From positions 2,953 to 58,348 of the forward strand of contig MLAK01000820.1 of assembly GCA_001839685.1 (NCBI GenBank): a stretch of 55,396 nt of DNA, read 5' to 3'. Of the stretch, positions 9,691-21,600 are shown one piece after another. The notes below the pieces were generated by a model that saw nothing but the letters and a program-made list of their open reading frames with translations, searched no databases and was not told where the DNA came from. Positions within the stretch are counted from its first letter, which is position 1; each line of letters begins with the position of its first letter. Origin of the DNA: Tritrichomonas foetus. Taxonomy: Eukaryota > Parabasalia > Tritrichomonadida > Tritrichomonadidae. A program made the translations under genes and the position numbers.

Positions 9691-9882
9691 TTTGAACTCA
9701 GTATTTGAAAATTCATCGTGTGAAATTTGAATTCTTCTTGAATTTATTGAACGGTGTATTAGAAATATTGCGTACATTCACAAATAATATTGAATGGCTA
9801 TTTGAATTGATAGATTTTTATTTACTTTGAATTCTGATCGTTTTTCAAAAGGTTATGAAAATTTGTTGATACAGAAATTCTT

Positions 9883-9892
9883 AACTTTTTCA
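9883..9892 (-). promoter_or_regulatory. TGAAAAAGTT decamer (possible upstream element)
   Basis: On the coding strand of the transporter gene, about 106 bases before the upstream ATG at 9777 and 193 before the chosen ATG. It is identical to decamers close to three other start codons. The distance makes a role less sure here. Confidence 0.25.
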
Positions 9893-9983
9893 ATGATGAC
9901 TTCTTTAGAACTTCAAACTTGATCTAATTAAAATTTAGTGATAATATTATGAATTTTAGATTTCATATATATATGTATGCAAA

Positions 9984-11527
9984 ATGAGCATAACAAAAAA
10001 TAGAGTTTTACTCTCTTTTACTCACATTTTAGGACTTTGTAATTTTTCAATAGTTTATGCTCACAATTTTCAATCAATTCTAGTTCATATCAGAGATACA
10101 TCAAGTTGCATTATTTCTTCATCCAGTTTGAATAATCTTAGTATTAAATTATATACCAGTTTTTCCCTTGACTTGCTTATCTTTTAATCACAATGAGGAA
10201 CCATCTGATCATTATTTGGATATTAACTTGGTCACATTTATTTCAAATCTTAAGACATATGAAATGCAAAATTATTCAAAATGATACCAAATCATTTTTG
10301 ATAACCCTGCAATTACACATTTTTTTGACCATATCTAATTTGAAAAGATTACGTGAACATGAAAATATCAGATTTGTGAATTAATAGTTAAATTCCAAGA
10401 AATATCTTGATTCTATTAGATTTCGAGAAATTGAATGCTGATTAAAATAAAGTACTTTTTTTTTATATTAAAATAATTTATTATTGAGAATTTTGAGCCA
10501 GCAATTTTGTGGTAATCTGGTATCCAAAATTGGATTCATGTTAAATTATTTAATTCATGATTTATGAGAGCTTTCTTCGAGCATAATAAGAAATAAACAT
10601 TTTCCCTTTTCAAATGTGAAGCCTTTTCTGTAATATACTTTGGAGGGCTTTAAAAAATATATATCATCTTGTGATCATGTTTTTAAAAGTTCTGGTATTT
10701 GTCATTCATCAAATGAAATCAATGATGACCTCAATTCAGATTTTGCTTTGCGACTCATTGAATATTCAATTGATTTATGACCAGCAAATATTTTCATGTA
10801 TCTCTCGCAGCTGGGTGTATATATAACGAAAAAATCATCTCAATATAGTATTCTTTGTGGCCAATATGAAATAATTCCAATCTTCAAAGCACATTTGTTT
10901 TACAAAATTAGTTGCTAAATAATGATTCACAACTTTTTTCATGAAAAATATCGTATTAATAATTATGAAACCTCTCTTCATTGTGAATGCATGAATTTAC
11001 AGTTTGAAATTGTGGATCTTTTATAAAAGCGTCCTTGTATTGATGTGAATTTATTAGATTTTGTTGATATGCTTTTCCACAGGGATTTTGTTTTCCTGAA
11101 ATAATATTAGTGCATGCGTGACGATAACATCACTTGAAGATGCTTCTCATATACCTCCTTTATTGTATGATCTAAAGCATGTTACACTTTTTTTACAAAG
11201 TCAAAAAATCCATGATCATAAAGAAAACAATTCCCAATCTGAAAGATTTGAATATGAAGAATCAAATTACATGTCAAAGTGACTCAGTTTACATTATATA
11301 CTGTTATTTTTAAAAAAGTTATTCATTTTTATCTCATCTTACATTCCTGTTTGTATTCTCATAAAAAATTCTTGAAGGTTTTTTATAGAATAGCAAACAA
11401 ATCCTCTATCAATATTCGTCAATACTTTCCTAATGTTTTCATGAGTGTTTCCGAATATTCCGAATTTCTCTTCTTCAAAGTAAAAATAATATTAAAAATA
11501 ATAATAATAAATAAGTTTTCAGACTAG
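9984..11527 (+). pseudogene. Decayed ankyrin-repeat gene (DUF3447-like family)
   Basis: Broken coding sequence. The best part is one frame from 10634 to about 11090 with only a few internal stops. It contains ALRLIEYSIDL, then after a stop PANIFMYLSQLGVYITK and SQYSILCGQYEIIPIF, the alternating helix pattern of the ankyrin-like domain abundant in trichomonad proteins. It continues with TSLHCECMNLQFEIVDLL, then after a stop KRPCIDVN, a near-canonical ankyrin repeat. Fragments in other frames precede it (SDHYLDINLVTFISNLK near 10200) and follow it (DASHIPPLLYDLKHV near 11140; an open frame to 11527). Multiple stops and frame changes show long decay. The outer limits are approximate and family naming rests on pattern only. 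Confidence 0.6.
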
Positions 11528-12216
11528 AAACGAATCAAACTATTTTCTTCATGTTACAATCACAGTTGTTCACATGCTTCTCAGATATAACCTAATATAT
11601 TATTGCCCAATCGTGATCGATTTCTATCATCATAAAAACAATCATCCTCATGCTCATTCGCTTTTTCATTATCAAATTAACTTTTAAAAGTATTGAATTG
11701 ATGAGTTTTTTCATTTTATACAACAACATAATTCTAAAAAAAGAGAATCATCTTCAAGATATTTCTTGATTTTTGGGGTTAAAGTTGATCATCATTGATG
11801 AGCACATTTAGGTTATATTCTTTCTACGTTAACCGAATATTATAGTTCAGATATTGTTTTTCAGATTATAGACAGTTTAGAGTATGTTGTAAAATATGCT
11901 TGAAACCCTAATAATCTAATTTTTTACAAAATGGGATTTTCGAATTCGACGATAATCTCAGATAATCACAAGAATGATTATTTAGTTTTTTGTGAACTGT
12001 GATTGAAAAGATATTCAAATATTCAGAAGAAAAAAAAATATTATTTCAATTACCACAACTAATTGAAACAATAAATGACTTTTTATCAGCCAGAGAAGAA
12101 ACTTTTTAAATCAACTATTTTTTCCGTTCAATGCTTTTTAAAATGACAAGTACCTTTTTCATAATGCTTATTATTTCTCTTCTTATGAAAAAGTTATATT
12201 CGCAAACTAATAAAAA
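11528..12216. other. Intergenic, nothing recognised
   Basis: AT-rich sequence between the ankyrin relic and the CK1-type kinase. No gene or strong repeat is seen apart from the decamer at 12186. Confidence 0.5.
12186..12195 (+). promoter_or_regulatory. TGAAAAAGTT decamer upstream of kinase
   Basis: Exact decamer ending 21 bases before the ATG at 12217 and in the coding orientation, the same placement as for the zinc-ribbon gene at 14815. Confidence 0.4.
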
Positions 12217-13857
12217 ATGTCTGAAGAGAAGAAAAAAGCGAAAACATTCCCCGTTAACACTATAATCGATGGCTATCGAATTATCGATGTACTTGGAGTA
12301 GGCGGATATGGCGAAGTGTACAAAGTTATCGACGATTCGACATATACAATTTATGCGCTTAAAACAGAACTTTACAGGCCCAATGTTCGCGGGTTGAATC
12401 ACGAAATCCAGATAATTCAAAAATTGGACAGCGGATGTTTCCCAAAAATCATCCAAACAGGTATTTTCGAGACAGAATTAGTAAACGAGAAAATTGTCAT
12501 AGTTGCAAAAGAAAATCCAAACGCAAATCAACCAAGTGGCACTACTTCATCAGCAAATGGTAACGGCAATAATCCACCGAGTGATTCATCAGCAAACAAG
12601 AAAATTCAGAATCGGATTCCACTTCCATCATTCGGGAAATCACCATGGAAAGGTGAAAAAAACGACACACCTAAACTGCATAATTTAGTGAATACAAACA
12701 ATGAAGACAATGAAAAGGATGAAGACATTGAAAGTGTGGCAAATGAAGAAAATCAAACAAAGCCAAAAACTCAAGAAAATAATGATACAAATGACAACAC
12801 TGTCGATAGATTAAGTAAAAATAATACCACTAATGGAAATAATGACAATAGTCAAGAAATCTATCCAAACAAGAATGAAAACCAAAACCAGAACCAAAGA
12901 GAAAATGATACTGATGAAGGCGACACAGAGGAAAACGAAGAAAAACACCAACAAGATAAAACTCAAGATACACAACAGGATGTCAAACAAAAAGCCAACA
13001 AAGAAGAAATATCGACGAATGATAATAAAAATGCCAACAACCAAACAGAAAATAAAAAGACAGAGCGAGTTTTACGATTCCAAAGACAAGCAAAAATTGA
13101 TCCTCCAGAATACAAATTCATCAAATCCAATTCAATTGACACACTTTCTAAATCTTTTTCAAATTCTCGCAAAAAATATCAATATTTATTAATGAAAATT
13201 TATCCACCATCAATATATGATGTAATAAAAGCCCATAAAAATGTTATGGACAAAACAGCTGTTTTTCATATTGCATTAAAAATGTTAAAATGCATACATG
13301 TTCTCCATGACTCAGGCTTTATTCATTTAGACATCAAGCCAGCCAATTTTATGATGAATTCTGACGAAGAATACCCCATTGTTCTGATTGATTTCGGGAT
13401 GGCAATGCCCATTACAAGTGAAGGTTGTAAATCGGTTAACTTCGTTGGAACAAAACGTTACGCATCAGTGAATAGTCACATGAAAAAACCACTTGGACCA
13501 GCAGATGACTTAGTTAGTTGGTTTTTCGTAATCATGGAACTTTTCCATAATTCCCTTCCTTGGAAAAACATGAAAGATAAAGAAGAAGTTCGAGAAAGTA
13601 AAGAAAACGACATAGATACACTAACTGACTCATCTAAGAACTTCATGAAGATTTATGAGTACTGCTGCAACATTCAGGTTAATGAGAAACCTGATTATGA
13701 ATATATTGAATTTTTATTAAGGAATGAAATGGAAAAAGAAGAAATTTCATCAGAATTTGACTGGCTGAAGTGGATTGAAAATGAGGCGCAACTTGTGAAA
13801 AGAGTTTCTATGAGATCTAGAAGATTTTCATTACAAGAAGATTGCTCAATCTGTTAA
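12217..13857 (+). CDS. CK1-family protein kinase with Asn-rich insertion
   Basis: Predicted Ser/Thr kinase of the casein-kinase-1/TTBK type. The glycine loop is G27-VGGY-G32, the ATP-binding lysine K49 (YALKTE), the helix-C glutamate E63. The catalytic loop is H370-L-D-I-K-P-A-N377 and the metal-binding D392-F-G. The CK1 signatures are HLD in place of HRD and GTKRYASVNSH with GPADDLVSW after it, in place of the APE segment. Residues about 100-320 are an inserted Asn/Glu/Lys/Gln-rich disordered segment between the N-lobe strands and the hinge (YQYLLMKIYPP), which doubles the N-lobe. Catalytic residues are intact, so activity is plausible. After the kinase core, the C-terminus is short, ending CSIC. 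Confidence 0.9.
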   Translation: MSEEKKKAKTFPVNTIIDGYRIIDVLGVGGYGEVYKVIDDSTYTIYALKTELYRPNVRGLNHEIQIIQKLDSGCFPKIIQTGIFETELVNEKIVIVAKENPNANQPSGTTSSANGNGNNPPSDSSANKKIQNRIPLPSFGKSPWKGEKNDTPKLHNLVNTNNEDNEKDEDIESVANEENQTKPKTQENNDTNDNTVDRLSKNNTTNGNNDNSQEIYPNKNENQNQNQRENDTDEGDTEENEEKHQQDKTQDTQQDVKQKANKEEISTNDNKNANNQTENKKTERVLRFQRQAKIDPPEYKFIKSNSIDTLSKSFSNSRKKYQYLLMKIYPPSIYDVIKAHKNVMDKTAVFHIALKMLKCIHVLHDSGFIHLDIKPANFMMNSDEEYPIVLIDFGMAMPITSEGCKSVNFVGTKRYASVNSHMKKPLGPADDLVSWFFVIMELFHNSLPWKNMKDKEEVRESKENDIDTLTDSSKNFMKIYEYCCNIQVNEKPDYEYIEFLLRNEMEKEEISSEFDWLKWIENEAQLVKRVSMRSRRFSLQEDCSIC

Positions 13858-14647
13858 GATAATATATGATTTATAGATTTCTATAATGTGATTCGTCTTG
13901 GTAAAATATTGTTTCTTTATTCATCACCACAATATTCTTTTTTTTTTCCTACATCAAGCATGATAGTTTCTTTTATTCTGCATTTCATTCTTTTTTCAAA
14001 ATTTAATCCTCATGTATTTTATTGGGAATGATTTAACAACACTACAACAGTGAATCAGATTTAATTTATATCAACATTTAACTGTGAACAACATTTAAAA
14101 AAATGAGTAAAAGTACCTCATTCTTTTGGAAAAGGTTATACACACTAATTTATAGCTATATAATATTCTGAAAAGCGACTAGTTTTTACGATTTTCGATT
14201 TGTTGAAGAAGAAGTATTAATGCTGTTGAGAATATCTCAAAATTGATTAATAATGCATGTGTAATGATATTAATCCATTAATATGATAGTATCAAGTCGA
14301 TAATTCTATCAAATGCTCAATGTTTCGTAAAATTTATTTATAATTATGGGTACAGAATTACTTATCACTATGGGAAAGAGTAAAACAATATTTTGTGAAT
14401 AACATAAAGCTCTAATCAACAGTTATTTTTTGAATAGATGTAATCATAGATAAATCTGTAAAATATTTCACGCCAAATTCAGTTTTTTCATGCCTAAATA
14501 AAAACAAAATTGAAATCAGAAGCATTAAATTTCTTGACTTTTTCTTTTTTCGACGAATAGGATACAAATAAAATATAAAAATGAATTTAAGAAAAAAGAA
14601 AGCTGGCTAATGAAAATATAATACGTACTTTTATTTTATTTTAGTTC
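13858..14647. other. Convergent intergenic region, nothing recognised
   Basis: AT-rich DNA between the 3' ends of the kinase and of the leftward zinc-ribbon gene. No open frame of note. Confidence 0.5.
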
Positions 14648-14815
14648 TTATTTCTTTGCGGCATCAGCTTGTCCAAGAAGAGCTTGGGGATCGACAGGGA
14701 GTTTGACGTTATCGTCATAAACAACGCAGTTTGGGCAACGCCATTCGAATGGCTTTGTCATTTCGTATCCGCATTTAGGACAGTTTTCTTTGGTAACTGG
14801 AACTGCACCTGACAT
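14648..14815 (-). CDS. Small zinc-ribbon-like protein (55 aa)
   Basis: Very short protein with one Cys4 site, C12-x2-C15 and C27-x2-C30, separated by 11 residues (NCPKCGYEM and WRCPNC), a rubredoxin-like or zinc-ribbon knuckle pair. The rest is a short Ala/Gln/Asp tail ending AAKK. I start at the ATG at 14815, because upstream residues are AT-rich noise and the ATG is 19 bases after a TGAAAAAGTT decamer on the coding strand. Its richer GC content and strong codon choice compared with flanking DNA support a real gene. Function unknown; similar mini-ribbons occur as translation- or transcription-associated accessory proteins. Confidence 0.8.
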   Translation of the reverse strand: MSGAVPVTKENCPKCGYEMTKPFEWRCPNCVVYDDNVKLPVDPQALLGQADAAKK

Positions 14816-14834
14816 AGTAACAAATTGGTCATTC

Positions 14835-14844
14835 AACTTTTTCA
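14835..14844 (-). promoter_or_regulatory. TGAAAAAGTT decamer upstream of zinc-ribbon gene
   Basis: Exact decamer on the coding strand, 19 bases before the ATG at 14815. Confidence 0.4.
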
Positions 14845-15650
14845 GAAAATATATGTTCGAACAAAATTTTTTATTTCTGTTCTGATCGTCTTTTTCAAAC
14901 AACATTGAAAATATTTTTAATTTAGAAATTAAAAACTTTAAGGCTATTGATACTGGTTAATAGTAACTGTTCACATGTTATTAATCACATGTCAATCAAA
15001 TTTTTGTGCGATATTATCATTCTTGGAAATTTTTAGATTTTAGTGATGATTTTCTGTTTTTGCATATTATATTTCTTTTTCATAATGTTATGATTCACAT
15101 TATATGAATAATTTATAGTTAGTGTGGCTCAAAACAATAAAGCACCTGTTTTTTATTCCCACTAGGGGTTCAGACTTTCTACATGTGATCGACAGTGTAT
15201 TTCCTTTAAATAATGTTCTGGCAATTTCGAATCTTTTATTCCACTTCCTGTTTCACCTCTTCGAAAGAGAAATAATTTGGTGAAATCAGATTCAATTTTT
15301 TTTATTTTTATGAATTATTTTTTTGAGATGATATTTATCTTTCATGTTCTTGATAATCTCTCACTGAAGATGTTATTGCAGATAAACCACTCTTTAATAA
15401 GCAATCAAAGGCAACGCATTTTTAATTCGATCTTTTTCCTCATCTTTCTTTTTCTTTTTTCTTCTTTTATAAATATACTGCTTGAGAGCAGTGATATAAC
15501 TTTATCAGAGTCTAACTTCGAAAATGAATACTTTATATGAAAGATAAAATTCATCTCAATTAATTTCCGAATTAAAACGAACAAACATATTAAGAGATCT
15601 TTGCTCATCTCATAATAAGTTTTATGAGTAGAAATATCAAATAGATTTCC

Positions 15651-15660
15651 TTAAAAAGTT
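15651..15660 (+). promoter_or_regulatory. Decamer-like TTAAAAAGTT upstream of dynein
   Basis: One mismatch to TGAAAAAGTT, 39 bases before the dynein ATG at 15700. Confidence 0.25.
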
Positions 15661-15699
15661 AAAACATCAAAAAACCGTTAGGCAAAATCTTATTCCACC

Positions 15700-18600
15700 A
15701 TGGATGATTCTCCAAAACATGTCGAGTTTCCGAGTGATTCTTCACAGCCGTTTTATAAATCGAGTGTACGCGCTTTTTCTTCACAAAAAAATCGAAGTAC
15801 TCCTTCAGATATCAGTTTATTTTCGACAGAAGAACTTTCCCAACGAACAGAAACATTCGATATTGCTCAACCATGCTTAGAAATGAACGACAAAGTCCTC
15901 CAAGAACAGAATCCGATACTTTTCGCTATGAGAAATAAAGCAGTCACAATTCGACCAGAAGTTGGGTCTCCAAAACACCGCGCAAAAACGGCAAATGCAC
16001 GACTTGGTTCTTCTTTACTTCAGCGTCGCCCTTTAACAGCTTTGAAAGACCCCGACCATGTTGAATCTATCGAAATTGGAAAAAGGAGGATTGAAGAAGA
16101 AAGACAAACAATTTCTTTCCAGGAAGATCCTGTTGCTTATTTTTCAAAAAGAAAAGACGGAAGAGGTCATCGCTTTATTTATTTGGTTTACAAAGGTGAT
16201 CCAAAAGATCCATATTTTTCACCATATGAGCTTGATAAAGTGCCTTCTGCTTTAATAGGAGAAAATTTTTTCACTATGTCAGCAACAGGTGTTACCCACT
16301 CATATCCTGATGGAACAACAGAAACTATGACTCTCAGTCTTTGGGCACAAGAAAAATCAATCTTTGATTCAATTAGAAAACTTAAATTTTTTTTTCAATA
16401 TTTCTTTTGGAAACCATTTCGTATTTGGAGAAATTTCGTCATGCAACAGAGATATACTCAATTAGTAGATAAGGCAATTGGACACCCATTTTTTAGAAAT
16501 GATGCATTTTTTAAACAGTCACTTGAATTTTATCAATTACAATTAACATCATACGAAATGCTTAGAACCTTACTTTTAACATTTCATTCTCAAAAAAAAT
16601 ACCGACTTGACGAATTTTTAGAGTTAAGTACAAATAATATCGATAAATTAGAAAATGATTATTCCGATTTTATAAATATGACAACCCAAAATATAAAGAA
16701 TTTATATTTGAGAATTTCTGATCCGACTCTTGTACAAGTCCAAGATTCTGATTTTCCTCAAATTAAAAGAAGAAATCCAAATATCACGCAATTAATGACA
16801 CTTGAAAGAACCAAAGCAACAAAACGTGTAGAAAATACACGATTAGTGAATGATGAAATCGGAAGAATTGGTAGTTATATTCGAATGATTGATTATATGC
16901 TTTTAGAAACTCTTGTTGATGGTTGTGTAAAATGTTGGAAAATTGCAGATGCTAATGTTTCTCAAGCAGAGTCAATGGTTTTTCAAGTAGAAGTTCTTTT
17001 TGATGATGAAGGAAACGTTGCTTTTTATCCTTTACATGATGACTTATTGAATTCTATTTCCGATACTCTTGATAAATCAATAATAACATTAAAAAAATTA
17101 CCGAGAATCATTTACCAACCCCCATTAAAACCTTTTATAAAAGGTGGAAAATTAGATATTGCGAAGATTATGGAAAAAGGACCTAATTTCGATCAAATTA
17201 TGTCATGTTCTTCAATTTTAAAGGAAATTAAAGAACATATCATGAAAATTGTATCAGATTCATATAATGAAGCTTTTTTATTTTCTCAAAGTTTTGCGGA
17301 TTTTTACCCGATTTTTAAATTAGGTCAAATCTGGGACGTCAGAGAATATGTTTTTACACGTGATGGAAGACCTTATACAGGTCCAATTGCATTTGAACCG
17401 AATGAAAATGATAATTCCCCACCTGATGACTTTTTAGATCATCCTGATGATCAACCAATTGTTGATTTTGTTCGGGTTGCCAATGATATTGAATTATTTA
17501 GACAAGATATGAAACGTGTTGATGGTTTAAGAAGTGGTGCTATTCGCGGCGCAATTTATATCGATTCAAGACGATTAAAATCAATATTAATTCCAATTCC
17601 TCAACGTTCTTTGATGGAGCTACAAGAATTGCTTACAAATCTGGCAAATAGAAAAATCACTCAATTAAATCAAGCCTTGAAATATTACTGCCAAAAGTTA
17701 AAAATAATTCCACAAACACTTGATGATTATGTTTCATTTTGCGCAACTTTATCACAAACTATAAAAGTAATGCCAGTTATGGAAGAAGAAATTTATTTTA
17801 TCGATAAATTGTATAGAATGTTTGATGATTTTGGTTTCATTCATAGTCAAAATACTGTTCATGCAAGTTTTTCTGTCTTCAAAGCAGATCAAACTACGGC
17901 TCAAACCGTCCGCGATGAATATCTTGAAATGTTTACCGATGCACTAAAATCATCTCTAGCCGTAATTGATGGTTTAATAAATAAATTCTATGGAAAAGCC
18001 ACAAACATTCCAAATACAATAAAAGATGCAGATGTTGAGTCAAAATTACCTCATGCTCAAAAATTATGCTCTAAAATACAAGCATTAAAAACCAGAGTTA
18101 CTACGGTAATTTATCAACAGAATGTAATGGGGGTAAAAATTAATAATTTTGATAATTTCAACAATCTTGAATTTGCCGTTACTTTCTCTGTAAAATTATA
18201 TGAAGCTATTGGACAATGGCTAGCATTAAATAATACAATGACACAACAACCATTTTCTCAAATCGATATGACTAAATTCATTATTGATATTAAAGCACTT
18301 GAAAGAATCACACACGATTTGAATGATATACAAGATAAGCAAAATTATCCAGTTTTAAATGAGTTGATGACGAAAATTCAAGATACTCTTCCATTTTTGG
18401 AACAACTTGATATGCTTTCAAAAGGAAAAATGCAAACTCGGCACTGGAATTTACTTTTTGAAGCTTGCGATAGGCAAAGTGCTTACCATGCTGACATAAC
18501 TATTGAAGAATTGATGAATTTGGGTATTTTACGAGCTAGAGATCAAATTTCAGAAATTACTGCTACATCACAAGGTGAAGCAGAACTTGAAGCGGAATTC

Positions 18601-21600
18601 TTAAATATTACTAACTACTGGAATCGTGTTCAAATGCCTCTTGCTGATTTGCCAACAAAGATGAATGAAGAAACTTTGTTATTGGGACCAACAGAACCAT
18701 TATTAAATGAAATCCAAGACACATTGATATCATTAAGTAAAATGCTTTCTCTTCCTTATGTTCAAGGAATTAGAGATGCTGTTACCAACCTCTCTACAAC
18801 TCTTGAAAATCTTTCTCATATAATTGAAGCATGGCAATTATTTCAAAGTAACTGGGTCATTTTACTTGCTCTATTTTCAATGGATGAAGCAAAATCTATT
18901 TTACCACATCAAGCAAATAGATTTGCTGGTGTACAGCGAAAATGGACAGCAATTGCACGTTATACATTAAAAGATCCCCGACTGTTCCAAGTTTGCGCTT
19001 ATCCAGCATTACTTGAAGTTCTCAATGAAAACAACACAACAATGGAATCAATTTTGGCATCCTTAGGTAAATTTATTGACGCAAAAAGATTTCTGTCACC
19101 TAGATTATGCTTTTTAAGTAATAGAGAAGTCCTTCAAATTGCGACAACTAATGTTTTCCCTGAACTAACTGCAACATTAAGCAAGATTTTTATGCATGTG
19201 AAAAGAATTGATTGCCATGAAAATGACGGCGGCGAAAATGAACATGCTTATAAATCAAATAATATATCTGACTTAAAATTATTTGGATTTATTGGTGAAG
19301 ATGGTGGAGTTTTAAAATTCGATCATGCTATTCAATGTAAACCACAAGTAGAAATTTTTATTAATCAAACAATTGAATCAATGAGATTAACAGTTAAAAA
19401 AGAGATTGTTAATTCATTGAATTATCTTTCTCAAACAAATGATTTTGGCGAGTGGGCAGTAAATCTTACATCTAGCTGTTATGTCGCGTTAATCGCCTTG
19501 TATGCTAAATTTACCAGAGAGATAGAAAAATGCATCAAGATTTTAGTGAGAGAACAACATGCATTAGATGATTATGAGCTTTCTATAATTCAAAAAATAA
19601 AAGAACTTAAAGGAAAAATTACCCAGAAAAATGATATGAAATTATCAACGTTAATTACACAGTTAATTAACTTTAGAGATAATGTTCATAAGCTCAGTGA
19701 ATATCGTGGAAATTCTTCATTGTCGATCGCTTGGAGTCAAATACCAAAAATACGACATGATCCAGTAAAATATGCTTTAATTTTCGAATATTTAGATGAA
19801 AAATTCGAGCAAGGCTATGAATTCTGGGGAAAAGTACCTCGAATTATATATTCGCCAAGTGTAAACAATACTTTATCAGCACTTACATTTAGTTGGATAA
19901 AAAATGATATACCACTTTTGAATTCATCGGTTTCATCGGGAAAACAACTTTTAATCCGAAGTTGTGCATGCTTAGCGGGATCATTTGCTTACGTTGCGAG
20001 AGCTTTTCCTGATTTAAATGAATATATGGTTTCTAGACTTCTTTTTGGTACTGTATCATGTGGAACATGGACAATTTTCACAAATATTGATTTTTTACCA
20101 GAAAGAAGTTTATGCTATTTGTTTGATAATGTTCGCAGTTTTGTTTCTTCAATTAAATCAGGAAATACACGAATCATCATTAGTACTCATCCGGCTGAAT
20201 TAAACAAAAATTGTAGAATCTTTTTGACAGCAAGTTCGAAATATTTCTATTCTGAAAACATTCCACCTCAGTTAAAATCTTATGTTAGACCAATAGCATT
20301 GATTGCACCTCCAATGAGAACTGTAATAAATATTCGATTATCTTCACTTGGAATTAAAAATCATTTGGTTCTCGCTGAACAACTTGCATGTTCTATAGAA
20401 TCTATATCTATCGTAATTAATCAAGTTTATCCTAATCCTTCACCAGTTACTCACAGTAATGCAATAATTGACGAAGCAACAGGCTACATAAATGATTATA
20501 AAGTTGATCATCATTTTGCAATTGCATTTTCATGCTATCAAAGATTTTTACCTGCGTGTGATGAAACTAGAAAAAACATTCTCATACAAATCATTTATAG
20601 TTCATTTAATATTAGCGAATGTTTAGAAGATCTTATTCTTAAAATTGAAGATTTCAGACATGAAATAATCAACAAAACAATCCGAAATGCAATTAAAATA
20701 GAATTAAATCAAATGGCTCTTGATCTTCCAATTACTTATCTATGTGAGCAAGTTGTTAATCTCTTAACATTAATGCAACAAAATACTTTTGTTATTATTG
20801 TTGGACCACCAAACAGTGGAAAAACGACGGTTTTAAATGCACTGACTAAAATATTTGATCGCGAAGACGTTCGCAAATTAATCCAAGGATCAAAACCTTA
20901 TCAAGTTACCCCTTTGTATCCACAAAGTGATACGTGGACAAGAGTCTTCGGTCATGCTTACGAAGATTTATCTACTGGACCCATGTTTTCATATGGATCA
21001 TTCCAATCTGCTTTTTATCATCTGAGAAATTATCAATGTAAAAATACAATTTTAAGACTTGACGGAAGAATCACATTAGAGCTCTCACAATATCTTTCAC
21101 AGCTCATTGGATCACAAACAACTCACCGATTAATGCTTAACACTTTAGATACATTTAGTGATGATCATAAAATGCACATTGTTTTCGAAACTAGCAATAT
21201 TGGTGATATTTCTCCATTGCTGCTCACCAAATGCGGAATTTTAGTTATGCATAATATTCAAATAGCCTCACCAATTTCACCAGCTTTGCCTGTTTGTAGA
21301 TTAGTTTTCCCAAATATTCCATTTGCAAGGTCATTAAAGCAATGTCTTAATCTTGTTGATGCGACTCATATCCCATTAATCCGCAGCATTTTTAATGAAA
21401 TTGCACCAGAGGTAGTTACTCGTGTTTATCACACACCAAATATTGTTTGCTATTCTGGTTATACTAAAAGGCTTGAAAGTGCCACAATTATCTTGAGTGA
21501 TATCCTTACATCATATGCAGCAATTATCGCAATGAATATTTTATTTAGTTCAGGATCTGATCCATCAGATGATAAACAAGTTAAAAATGCAATTGTGATT

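Larger units (their letters stand above)
14816..15699. other. Divergent intergenic region before dynein
   Basis: Holds the decamer at 14835 near the zinc-ribbon gene and a similar TTAAAAAGTT near the dynein start. Around 15277-15540 there is an open frame without ATG whose end (ESSDITLSESNFENEYFI) has protein-like composition. It may be a relic but I cannot support a gene. Confidence 0.4.

Noticed and set aside
12833..13192. Other-frame open frames inside the CK1 kinase insert
   Set aside because: Products of Asn/Lys/Glu codon repetition; the kinase frame has continuous motifs on both sides.
12217..13857. Insert of the CK1 kinase as an unspliced intron
   Set aside because: The frame stays open throughout, and I saw no GTATGT-like 5' end or the long conserved 3' end typical of trichomonad introns.
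8027..15699. tRNA or rRNA genes in the spacers
   Set aside because: I looked for B-box-like GGTTCGA and cloverleaf arms in the spacers and found none; small RNAs cannot be fully excluded by eye.
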